DNA of 60,872 nucleotides from Streptomyces calidiresistens (GTDB lineage: Bacteria > Actinomycetota > Actinomycetes > Streptomycetales > Streptomycetaceae). This document shows positions 26,600 to 34,318 of this stretch, piece after piece. Location: NCBI RefSeq assembly GCF_014141525.1, contig NZ_VKHS01000001.1, positions 1 to 60,872 of the forward strand, read 5' to 3'. The notes beneath the pieces were generated by a model. The model was not told where the DNA came from. It made no database searches and was given only the letters and a program-made list of their open reading frames with translations. Numbering within the stretch: position 1 is the first letter of the stretch; each line of letters starts with the position of its first letter. Both the position numbers and the translations under genes were made by a program.

Positions 26600-27385
26600 T
26601 GTCCTATGTGGAGTGTGGCTCGTTGAGTGGGCATGGGGAGTAGTCGTTGGGATTGGATCGTTCCGGATGGTTTGTGGGAACTCGTGGAGCCGTTGTTGCC
26701 ACCCGAGGGGGTACGGCCGCAGGGCGGGGGGGACGCGGAACACCCCTGATGAGGCGGTGTTCGCCGCGATCGTGTACGTCCTCACCAGTGGGTGCGCGTG
26801 GCGGCATCTGCCGCCGTGTTTCGGGATCTCCAAGTCCACCGCGCACCGCCGCTTCCTGATCTGGTCCAGGGCCGGGGTGTGGCCCGGTTGCACCGTGCGG
26901 TGCTCGATCAACTCGCGGCCGCGGACCTGCTCGACCTGTCCCGGGTGCTGATCGACACCGCCCGGGGTGCGGGCCAAAAAAGGGGGGCGAGCGCCCGGGT
27001 CCGAGCCCCGTGGACCGGGGCAGGGCGGGTCCCGGGTTGCATGTCCTGTCCGATGCGAACGGCCTGCCCCTCGTGGTCGCCGTCTCAAGTGGCAACACCC
27101 ACGACAGCCAGGGCCTGAAGCCGCTCCTGGCCGGTCTCCCATCGAGACACGACCCCGAACGCGGCCGCCACTACCACCCCGGGCGGATCCACGCGGACAA
27201 GGCCTACGACATCCCCGACCTGCGACGATGGATGCGCGGCAAACGCCTGGCCGTCCGTATCGCACGCAAGGGCGTGGAGAGTTCCCAACGACTCGGACGA
27301 CAACGCTGGAAGATCGAGAGGACCATCGCCCGGCTGGTCGGCTACCGCCGGCTGTCCCCGCACTACGAACGGCATTCCCGCAACT
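26600..27385 (+). pseudogene. IS5-family transposase, frameshifted and 3'-truncated
   Basis: Transposase pieces appear in order across three frames: LWELVEPLLPP-like start near 26670, FAAIVYVLTSGCAWRHLP, RLHRAVLDQL...IDTA, VRAKKGG, then a long intact part HVLSDANGLPLVVAVSSGNT, DKAYDIPDLRRWM, QRWKIERTIARLVGYRR. It stops at ...YERHSRN and a TAG two bases before the CRISPR array, losing the usual C-terminal 20-30 residues and the right inverted repeat. The element was therefore cut at the array border. Confidence 0.85.
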
Positions 27386-27657
27386 AGTGTTCCCCGCGCG
27401 AGCGGGGGTGGTCCGCGGTGCGGCGGGCGGGATGTGAGGCGGTGTCGGTGTTCCCCGCGCGCGCGGAGAGCACCTGTTCGCCCTCTCCCAGCCCCCGCTG
27501 ATGGGCCGGTGTTCCCCGCGCGCGCGGAGAGCACCTGGAGAGCGGGGAGCAGGAGTCCGGCGAGCCCCGGTGTTCCCCGCGCGCGCGGAGAGCACCCGTG
27601 GGTCAACTCGGCGGACCACGCCTCCCACCGGTGTTCCCCGCGCGCGCGGAGAGCACC
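27386..27657 (+). CRISPR. CRISPR array, type I-E-like, five repeats and four spacers, no cas genes
   Basis: 28-bp repeats at 27386, 27447, 27508, 27569 and 27630, exact 61-base period, four 33-base spacers. Repeats 2-5 are identical (GGTGTTCCCCGCGCGCGCGG then AGAGCACC). Repeat 1 has the commoner actinobacterial form (GTGTTCCCCGCGCGAGCGG, then GGGTGGTCC), so it differs in its 3' half. No cas gene is in the window. Upstream, where a leader would lie, the array meets a truncated IS5 relic; downstream is a decayed repeat near 27791. Any crRNA would need cas genes elsewhere. Confidence 0.92.
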
Positions 27658-27904
27658 CCTTCCCCACCTGCGACGTTAGAGGCGCTTTGCAATTTCTTTG
27701 CTATTGCAGGAGCCCTCTCCCCCACGGGGGAAGTCGTGGCCGGGTTCTTGGATCACGAAAGCAGTGTAGGGGCGCTTCGAGACGCGGACAGTGCCGCGTG
27801 AGCGAGACGCCCTGCTTCTTGCTCACGCTTCCTCAACAGCCTCCCTCCTCTCACCCCGGGTCGAGAGGAGGGGCCCACCACCCGGCCCCCGGGCCGCCAC
27901 TGTG

Positions 27905-27941
27905 CCCGCCGTGTTCCCCGGGGACCGGGGAACACGGCGGG
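27905..27941. terminator. Conserved hairpin in the CRISPR trailer
   Basis: Perfect 17-bp arms (CCCGCCGTGTTCCCCGG) with a 3-base loop. The arm contains GTGTTCCCC, the start of the CRISPR repeat, and the partner arm holds its complement. The second copy at about 59196-59230 keeps the fold with compensating base changes, so the structure appears selected. It could be a terminator for the array transcript. Confidence 0.6.
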
Positions 27942-28238
27942 GGGTTGCGTCAATGCCTTTCCTCGGACACCGGAGCCCTGCGGGCCGACCCGTTGAGCGC
28001 CCGCTCCTCCGGCGGTTCGACCCGTCGAACCACGGGCGGGAAGTCGGGCGGGTTTACTTCAAGTTTCTGCAAAGTCGGCTCGCGGGAGCACGCCCTCCAC
28101 CCGCCGCGACCTGCACGATCAGGCAGCTGACGCCCCATCAGAACGAGCGTCAAATGAGCGTCACGAGCGTCATTTCAGCGTCAAGATATCGCCCGTAACG
28201 CCCACAACGCACATAACGCGCACACGCGAAACCGCAGG

Positions 28239-28298
28239 TCAGGAGGCCTTTGCGGCCGGTTCGAGGATCGCGACGCACTCCAGGTGATGGGTCATCGG
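28239..28298 (-). pseudogene. 3'-end fragment of a 23S rRNA methyltransferase gene
   Basis: The last 19 codons and the stop (PMTHHLECVAILEPAAKAS) are identical in protein to the C-terminus of the gene at 59515-60872. The rest of the gene is missing: upstream sequence diverges exactly at 28299. It is the duplicated gene end that borders the island. Confidence 0.9.
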
Positions 28299-28539
28299 CA
28301 TGATGCCCTTCTCCCGGCCCGGCCGGCGGAGCGGGGAATCGCGCACGAGGATCCACCAGGCCTCGCCCATGTGGTCGAGCAGTGGCTCGACCTCGCGTCC
28401 CAAGATGGCCCTCCAGCATCCGGATGACGGCCACCTGCACGTCGTTGCCGCGGCCGACCACCAGCGGCGGCACGAACCCGCCCCATCAGCCCCGGCAAGG
28501 GCGGCCCGGTCCACGCCGACCGGAATGAGGTGAACGGGC

Positions 28540-28960
28540 TGATCTCCACCGCACACGTCCACACCGTCAAGGAGTACGGGCCCGCCCGGGTGGCCGGCTT
28601 CTCCTCGATCCTGGCGCTATTCATGGCCTCGGCGACGTGGCGGTGGGCGGTCGCGATCCCCACTTCGAGTCCCGCCACGAGCCGTGCGTGGAGGGTACCT
28701 CCCGGCCGAAGGTGGGCGGAACCTGCCCGCGCCGCAGTTGGGCCGGGACCCACAACGCCCGCCGGTCTAGGGAAGGACGCCGCCACCGGGTCCCGGCCGC
28801 CCACCACTGCGCTGCGGGGAGTTCCGACAGGGTGCAGGGTCGAAGTGGACGAATCCACTCCCGACGGGTGGACAAGCACGTGAGGCCCCGTGCGGACAGG
28901 TCGCGCTCGGTCGACAACCCATCCACAAGGAACTTCACGCGACCCCGCCCTCATGCGCCC
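28540..28960 (-). pseudogene. DDE transposase relic (IS5/HARBI1-like, DDE_Tnp_4)
   Basis: Pieces in two minus-strand frames match the N-terminal HTH region of actinobacterial DDE_Tnp_4 transposases: RRALWVPAQLRRGQVPPTF, then LVAGLEVGIATAHRHVAEAM. The catalytic core is absent or unreadable. It sits just inside the left border of the island. The bases 28299-28539 between it and the border show only a short minus-strand frame (MGEAWWILVRDSPLRR) of unknown origin. Confidence 0.5.
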
Positions 28961-29388
28961 GGGCCCGTCCGGCTTGGAAAAATTTCAGGCCGTCCCGCCC
29001 CTCGAAGGACTCCGGAGATCCCGGGTGGGCCAGGAGGTTCTGCTTTTATGCCTGCGTCGGCCGAAAATCACCCAACCGAGTCATCACATTCGAGCCGGTG
29101 CTCACATCGATCGATAGAACAATCGACTTTCAGCCGGACACGGGACCCCGTCACAGCGTGACGGACACGGGGTGAGCGAGGGGGAGCGCAGCAGTTGCGT
29201 CCGGGGGCATGGTTCACGGACCGGAAGCTCGGCTGATCCGGACGCCGGTACATCACGTGGGGATTTCGCGAGGCCGTCACACCGTTGGGGCCGCCGGTGG
29301 CTGGTGGCCGGCGGCGGGGGTGGTGCGTGGTACACGGTGCCGGAACCTTGTCGGGTTCCGCGGGGACGCCTGCCCGGGGGCCGGTGAT
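28961..29388. other. Intergenic DNA at the left of the regulator block
   Basis: About 430 bases with no supported gene on either strand. An imperfect inverted repeat around CCCCGTCACAGCGTGACGG (near 29148) could act as a terminator. Frames here are short and arginine/proline-rich. Confidence 0.4.
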
Positions 29389-30306
29389 TTACCGTGCGGG
29401 CCCGGGCGGGTGGCGGTCGGCCCGACGGATGGAGGGGCCGAGGACCGCGTCGGCGCGGGGGGAGTGGGTGATCCGATCGCGCAGCGTCAGCAGGTTGCTG
29501 CTGGCGGAGGCGCCCAGGTCCTGTTCGATCGACTGGAGGAACCGGTACAGCTGCCGCCGCGCGTGATCAGGTCTGCCGAGCCGAAGCAGGGCTTCGATGA
29601 CCACCGTGGTGGCCAGTTCGCTGTACGGATCGAGCCGGAGAAGCTGGTAGGCGTACTCAAGTGCCTCGTCGAGTTCGCCCAGCGCCTCGTGGATCTGGAT
29701 GAGGCGGATCAGGGCCTGGGAGTGCAGCCCCTCGTACCGCCTGCGATGCGGGACGAGCCAGGGCCGGTGCGGTTCCTCCTCCTCCAGGAAGGGGCGTATG
29801 GCGTATGCGGTGACGCGACTGTAGTAGAAGCAGGCGCGCCGCGCGTCGCCGCGGGTGTCACTGTCACGGGCCCACCGGAAGAACCGACCGACCTCCTGCG
29901 CATCCGTCCACCAGTTCTCGGTGGGCTCGAAGCGGTAGAAGCCGGTGCCGCTGCGGACGATGAACGACGACTTCTGGCCCGGCCGCAGCTCCGGTTCCAA
30001 TAATCGTCGCAGGCAGTGCATCGCCACGTGGAATCCGCTCGCCGCCTTCTCCGGCGCGGCGTCCGGCCAGCCGATGTCGATGAGCTGGTCCATCGAGCCG
30101 GGAGTGCCCGGGTTGAGGAGGAACCATTTCAGCAACAACAGGGCTCTCTCCCGGCGCTGCTGGCGCTGGCCCAGGATCTGTGCTTCGCGGTAGACCCGGA
30201 AGGGGCCGAAAAAGTAGGCCCGATAGGCCGCTACGGGTTCCCTCTCACCAGGGCGCGCTCTCTGGTGTTCGGCTGCCGCAGCAGCCACTGATGTCACACC
30301 AATCAC
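29389..30306 (-). CDS. SARP-family transcriptional activator (first copy)
   Basis: 305 residues. The N-terminal OmpR-like DNA-binding region reads YFFGPFRVYREAQIL, ALLLLKWFLLNPG, ASGFHVAMHCLRRLLEPEL; the bacterial transcriptional activation (BTAD) domain follows from about residue 150 (RACFYYSRVTAYAI, ALGELDEALEYAYQLLRLDP). There is no ATPase domain, so it is a small SARP like ActII-ORF4. GTG 30306 has GGGGG about 9 bases upstream. It lies divergent to the TetR gene and is a probable pathway activator. It is clearly paralogous to the SARP at 31362-32228. Confidence 0.9.
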   Translation of the reverse strand: MIGVTSVAAAAAEHQRARPGEREPVAAYRAYFFGPFRVYREAQILGQRQQRRERALLLLKWFLLNPGTPGSMDQLIDIGWPDAAPEKAASGFHVAMHCLRRLLEPELRPGQKSSFIVRSGTGFYRFEPTENWWTDAQEVGRFFRWARDSDTRGDARRACFYYSRVTAYAIRPFLEEEEPHRPWLVPHRRRYEGLHSQALIRLIQIHEALGELDEALEYAYQLLRLDPYSELATTVVIEALLRLGRPDHARRQLYRFLQSIEQDLGASASSNLLTLRDRITHSPRADAVLGPSIRRADRHPPGPAR

Positions 30307-30387
30307 ATATCCCCCAATTTATGTGGCTTCTGCATGGGCATCAGCTGCATTACCGGCGTTAACGGTGAAGGATGTTTACTGTCGCTG

Positions 30388-30405
30388 TCAAGCGTCATTC
30401 AAGCG
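30388..30405 (+). promoter_or_regulatory. Possible SARP direct repeat
   Basis: Two exact TCAAGCG heptamers whose starts are 11 bp apart, in the gap between the divergent SARP and TetR genes. Eleven-base spacing is the SARP rule, and TCAAG/TCGAG cores are known SARP half-sites. The best -10 at the canonical 8-bp distance is poor (TAACGC), so this site is weaker than those at 32404 and 51164. Confidence 0.45.
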
Positions 30406-30477
30406 ATAGGGTGTAACGCGCAGGTACGGGATGCCTGTCGCGCAAGTGTGTCCGGAACGTTCGACATGGAGGTACCG

Positions 30478-31326
30478 ATGGACCGACGGGATCCTCCTCG
30501 TGCTGAGAGCCCCTCTCCCGTTCTGACGCGCCGCCAGCGCCAGCGGCAGGCCACCCACGAGGAGATCGTGAAAGTCGGTCGCTCCCTGTCGCGCGAGGGC
30601 CGGGAGGTCACCCTGCGCGCCGTGGCTGCCGAGATGGGGCTCACCGCCCCTGCGCTGTACCGCTATGTCGGCAGTGTCGCCGCGCTCAACGAGCTGCTGG
30701 CCAACGACATCTTCACCGAGGTGGTCGGGGAGATGGCTGCGGCGGCGCAGCGGTATGGGGACGATGACCCGGCGGCCCAGATCGTGGCGGCGGCCACCGC
30801 CTTCCGGGCCTGGGCACTGGACCATCCGGCCGAGTTCCAGCTGGTGTTCGTCACCACCTCGCTCTCCGGTGATCATGTGACCGGCTCGCACAAGGGGCGG
30901 CCACGGCATCCGCCGGCACCGATCACGACCGGCACCACCACCGACGGAGTGCAGATGTTCGCCGACTTCTTCGGCGGGATTTTCGCCAAGTTGGCTCAGC
31001 AGTCCTCGTTTCCGGTACCGGATGTGGACGAACTGGATGAGACCTTCGTCGCCGTCCACTCCGGCTCGGGCAAGGGGGGCACCGCCGACCTGATGGCGAT
31101 GCTCGGCAAAGACGAGCTTGGGTTGATGTGGCAGTTCGAGCTAGCCTGGGCGCAGCTCCACGGCATCGTCGCCCTTGAGGTCTACGGGCACATCCGCACG
31201 CCGCTGATCCGCTCGGGCGCAGTCTTCCGGGCGGTGATGAAGGACATCGGGGCCCGCGTCGGGATGACGGGCGATTGGCAGCGGCTTACCGAGGTCAGCC
31301 GACAGGTGATCGCCGACCGGTCCTGA
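30478..31326 (+). CDS. TetR/AcrR-family transcriptional regulator
   Basis: 282 residues. The N-terminal HTH is typical: RQRQATHEEIVKVGRSL, VTLRAVAAEMGLTAPALYRYVGS. The C-terminal ligand domain resembles the WHG/TetR_C_33 type (WALDHPAEFQLVF). ATG 30478 is preferred because GGAGG (30468-30472) is correctly spaced; ATG 30466 would give four extra residues. It lies between two SARP genes and is convergent with the second. It may sense a pathway intermediate and control the exporter or the SARPs. Confidence 0.85.
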   Translation: MDRRDPPRAESPSPVLTRRQRQRQATHEEIVKVGRSLSREGREVTLRAVAAEMGLTAPALYRYVGSVAALNELLANDIFTEVVGEMAAAAQRYGDDDPAAQIVAAATAFRAWALDHPAEFQLVFVTTSLSGDHVTGSHKGRPRHPPAPITTGTTTDGVQMFADFFGGIFAKLAQQSSFPVPDVDELDETFVAVHSGSGKGGTADLMAMLGKDELGLMWQFELAWAQLHGIVALEVYGHIRTPLIRSGAVFRAVMKDIGARVGMTGDWQRLTEVSRQVIADRS

Positions 31327-31361
31327 CCGTGGTGTCCCCGGCCGCCCGGTCCCCTACCGCC

Positions 31362-32228
31362 CTACCGCGCTTGGCGTACCCGCTCTCTCAGCGCGAGGAG
31401 TTCCGGACCCAGGGGCACCCCCAGATCCTCCCGCAGTGCCCGGGTCACACTCTCCAACTGCGCGAGTGCTGCGGTGATGCTGCCCTGTCGCAGATGGATC
31501 TCCACCGCCGCGGCGGCAGCCTCCTCCGCGTACGGATCACGGTCCAGCACTCGCAGGGCGTAGGTGAGTGCCTCCCAGTGCCGGCCGCCTCGCCGGTTCA
31601 AGCGGAGTAACTGGCGCAGCGCCTCGTCATGGTCACGACCATGGGCCACCCGGAACGGTTCGAAGGCGTCGAGGTAGACCTCCTCCGGCAGAAAACCCCG
31701 CTCGTAGTGGGCGAGCAGCCGCTCGTAGGCGCCGATCGCCTCCGGGATCCGGTCCGCCGCCTGCGCCGCTCTGGCGGTCTTGGTAAGCCGGGCGACCTCG
31801 TCCACATCGGTCCACCAGTTGCCCGCCGGATCGAACCAGCAGCGGCCGCAGGCGTCGGATCGCACGTAGGCGGAGGGTTGGCGGCTGCACAACTCCGGTT
31901 GCAGAACTCGGCGTAAGGAGTGCTGGGTGACGTGCAGCCGGTTGGCAGTTCCCCCCTTGCGTCCGGGCCACAGGACCTGCGCCAGTTCGCCCTCTCGGAA
32001 CTTGTCCCCCGGATTGAGCAGAAACCACTTGAGCAGTGTTCGTGCGCTCGCCCGGCCCCAGGTCGGGCTGCCGAGACGAGTGCCGTCGCGCAGTACCTGG
32101 AAGGGACCGAAGAGATGCGCCTCGTATCGATGCCGGCCCCCTGAGGTGCTGTTCACCCCCGGATCCCCTCCGTGTGCCGCTGCGACGCCTGTGTTCGGTG
32201 CCGGTTCGCCGTCCACTCGATCCATCAT
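31362..32228 (-). CDS. SARP-family transcriptional activator (second copy)
   Basis: About 288 residues. DNA-binding domain: AHLFGPFQVLRDG, ARTLLKWFLLNPGDKF, LAQVLWPG, RLHVTQHSLRRVLQPEL; BTAD domain from about residue 150 (AIGAYERLLAHY, EALTYALRVLDRDPYAEEAAAAAVE). ATG 32228 is preferred for the G-run directly upstream; GTG 32258 is an alternative. It diverges from the biosynthetic operon, whose promoter carries an ideal SARP site, so it is the best candidate for direct activator of that operon. Confidence 0.9.
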   Translation of the reverse strand: MMDRVDGEPAPNTGVAAAHGGDPGVNSTSGGRHRYEAHLFGPFQVLRDGTRLGSPTWGRASARTLLKWFLLNPGDKFREGELAQVLWPGRKGGTANRLHVTQHSLRRVLQPELCSRQPSAYVRSDACGRCWFDPAGNWWTDVDEVARLTKTARAAQAADRIPEAIGAYERLLAHYERGFLPEEVYLDAFEPFRVAHGRDHDEALRQLLRLNRRGGRHWEALTYALRVLDRDPYAEEAAAAAVEIHLRQGSITAALAQLESVTRALREDLGVPLGPELLALRERVRQAR

Positions 32229-32403
32229 CCCCCCCCCGGGCTCGGGAACCCTTGACACACCGGTGACTGTTGGACGTTCCCTCCGGTACCGCGCCGAAAC
32301 ACCCCCTCGCCGCAGTGCCGCCTCCCCTGCCGATACCGCCGGCGGCCCGGCCGTGGCTCAGCCGGCCCCGTCCGTTCACGCCATGGTGCACCTTGCACGA
32401 CTC

Positions 32404-32435
32404 GTAAGTCGACTGTAAGCCCCCGCCGTCAGAGT
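32404..32435 (+). promoter_or_regulatory. SARP-dependent promoter of the main biosynthetic operon
   Basis: GTAAGTC (32404-32410) and GTAAGCC (32415-32421) are 11 bp apart. Exactly 8 bp separate the second from CAGAGT (32430-32435), a TAnnnT-like -10. There is no normal -35. This is the architecture described for ActII-ORF4/DnrI-type activators. It lies 24 bases before the first flavoprotein gene. Confidence 0.75.
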
Positions 32436-32458
32436 CCCCAGGCACGAGAGGGGGACAC

Positions 32459-34318
32459 ATGACCCGACACGTACGGCAACGGATCTCCGACATGTCCGCC
32501 GAGAAGCGGGCCCTCCTGGAGCAGAAGCTCCGCACCCGCCTCGGCTCCGGCGAAACCTCACCGGACCACTACGACGCGCTGATCCTGGGCGGTGGGGTGG
32601 CCGGATTGACGCTGGCGCTCCAACTGCGCAGGGCTCGGCCGGGTATTCGCGTGCTGGTGGTCGAACGGCAGGACCACCCGGTGCCCGAAACGACACACAA
32701 GGTCGGCGAGTCCACTGTGGAGATCGCCGCTCACTACCTGCGCGACGTCCTCGGCCTGCGGGAGCACCTGGAGACCCGGCAGATACGGAAGTTCGGTCTG
32801 CGGATGTTCTTCAGCAGTGGTGCCAACACCGACATCACCGACCGGGTGGAGTTGGGCAGCTCGGTCTTTCCACCGCTGGCCACCTATCAGTTGGACCGCG
32901 GACGGCTTGAGAACGAACTCGGCGGGATGTGTCGGGTGGAGGGCGTCCCCCTCCTCACCGGCTGCCGGGTGCAGGAGGTCCGGCTCGCATCCGGGCAGAA
33001 GTACCACGAGGTGGATCTTCTCGCCGGCGGCGAACGGCGCACGGTACACGGCCGCTGGGTGGTCGACGCCACCGGCCGCGGGCAGCTCCTGCAGCGGCAG
33101 CTCGGGCTGCGCAGGGAGGTGGGACACACCGCCAACGCCGCCTGGTTCCGGCTCGCCCACCCGATCGACATCGGCTCCTGGAGCGACGATCCCGCCTGGC
33201 ACGCCAGGCTGGCCGAGGGGCAGCGGGAGCTGTCCACCAATCACCTGATGGGACCCGGGTACTGGGTATGGCTCATCCGGCTCGCCTCGGGATCGATCAG
33301 CATCGGCATCGTCACCGACGCCGACGCCCATCGTTTCGAGTCCTTCAACACCCGTGAGCGCGCCCTGGAGTGGCTGCGCCGCCACGAACCGCAGTGCGCC
33401 GAGGCGGTCGAGGAGCACGCGCAGAGGATCCAGGACTTCCGCGTGATGAAGGACTACGCCTACAGCTGCGACCGGGTCTACGACGGCGCTGCCCGCTGGT
33501 GCCTGACCGGTGAATCGGGGATCTTCCTCGATCCGCTCTACTCGCCGGGACTGGACCTGATCGCCATCAGCAACGGGCTGGTGACGGATTTGGTGACCCG
33601 GTCCCTGGACGGCGAGGACGTGACCGCGGCGGCCGGTATCCACGACGCCCTGTACCGGCGGATCACGGACATGTGGCTCGCCATCTATCAACAACAGTAC
33701 GAGCTGATGGGCAACGCGCGGGTGATGAGCTCCAAGGTGATCTGGGACACCGCCTTCTACTGGGGGGTCTTCGGTCTGCTCTTCTTCCAGGACCGCTTTC
33801 GCAGCGTGCTCAGCACCCCTTCGGTCGCAGCGGACCTGGAACGGCTCACCGACATCAGCAACCGGGTGCAGGCGTTCTTCCGCGAGTGGGCCGCGATCGA
33901 GAACGATCCGCTGGACCCGTGTTTCATCGATCTCTACGCCCCGCTCAACTTCATGGTGGAGCTGCACGCGGGCATGGCCGATGAGCTGGACGACGCACAA
34001 ACCGCCGAGCGGTTCTCGACCAACACCCGGCTTTTCACCCAACTCGCAGGCCAGTTGATCACTTCCGTCATCGAGGCACACGGTGAGCGGTACCACGACG
34101 ACCGTGTGGTCGCCCAGGTGCAGCGCTGGCAGTGCGATCCCCTGATCACCGAACTCATCGCCGGATACCGCCGGGAGCGGGCCAAGCGTCCCACCGGCGA
34201 CGGATGGCTGGCGCCCCGCGCGGGCGACAGCGGGGAGTCGGGGAAGGGCGCGGCGGTTACGACACGGCACGGCACGGACCAGTCGGCATCCAACGTTAGT
34301 GAGGTCAGCTATGCGTGA
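32459..34318 (+). CDS. FAD-dependent halogenase-like oxidoreductase 1
   Basis: 619 residues. An N-terminal helix (SDMSAEKRALLEQKL) resembles short linker segments of PKS/NRPS proteins. The FAD site is LGGGVAGLTLALQL; THKVGESTVEI and RKFGLRMFF follow, where flavin-dependent halogenases have their flavin-loop and catalytic-lysine regions. The halogenase signature region reads W269-V-W-L-I-R274: the WxWxIP proline is Arg. The C-terminal FAD segment is RWCLTGESGIFLDPLYSPGLDL. A helical extension of about 150 residues ends the protein. It could be a halogenase, hydroxylase or epoxidase on a carrier-bound polyene. First gene of the operon; its stop overlaps the next start. Confidence 0.75.
   Translation: MTRHVRQRISDMSAEKRALLEQKLRTRLGSGETSPDHYDALILGGGVAGLTLALQLRRARPGIRVLVVERQDHPVPETTHKVGESTVEIAAHYLRDVLGLREHLETRQIRKFGLRMFFSSGANTDITDRVELGSSVFPPLATYQLDRGRLENELGGMCRVEGVPLLTGCRVQEVRLASGQKYHEVDLLAGGERRTVHGRWVVDATGRGQLLQRQLGLRREVGHTANAAWFRLAHPIDIGSWSDDPAWHARLAEGQRELSTNHLMGPGYWVWLIRLASGSISIGIVTDADAHRFESFNTRERALEWLRRHEPQCAEAVEEHAQRIQDFRVMKDYAYSCDRVYDGAARWCLTGESGIFLDPLYSPGLDLIAISNGLVTDLVTRSLDGEDVTAAAGIHDALYRRITDMWLAIYQQQYELMGNARVMSSKVIWDTAFYWGVFGLLFFQDRFRSVLSTPSVAADLERLTDISNRVQAFFREWAAIENDPLDPCFIDLYAPLNFMVELHAGMADELDDAQTAERFSTNTRLFTQLAGQLITSVIEAHGERYHDDRVVAQVQRWQCDPLITELIAGYRRERAKRPTGDGWLAPRAGDSGESGKGAAVTTRHGTDQSASNVSEVSYA

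Larger units (their letters stand above)
27791..28298. repeat. Long imperfect direct repeat, copy A (left border of the biosynthetic island)
   Basis: This segment aligns over its whole length with 59075-59574, in the same orientation, with scattered substitutions and small indels. It contains, in order, a decayed CRISPR repeat end (GAGCGAGACGCCCTGC), a CCTCCTCTC/GAGAGGAGG hairpin, a strong hairpin at 27905-27941, a GGTTCGAC/GTCGAACC hairpin, clustered GAGCGTCA repeats (28145, 28156, 28165, partly 28177), an AACGC-rich stretch, and the last 20 codons of the rRNA methyltransferase gene. Similarity ends sharply at 28298. Confidence 0.88.

Noticed and set aside
27085-27667. Long minus-strand frames through the CRISPR array with repeated ARAGNT/ARGTP motifs
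   Set aside because: They are translations of the repeat itself, a well-known artefact. Period and spacer lengths show a CRISPR array.
28299-28562. Minus-strand frame fused to the methyltransferase tail (MGEAWWILVRDS...)
   Set aside because: The fusion is created by the repeat border; upstream sequence has no family and no start signal, so no gene was called.
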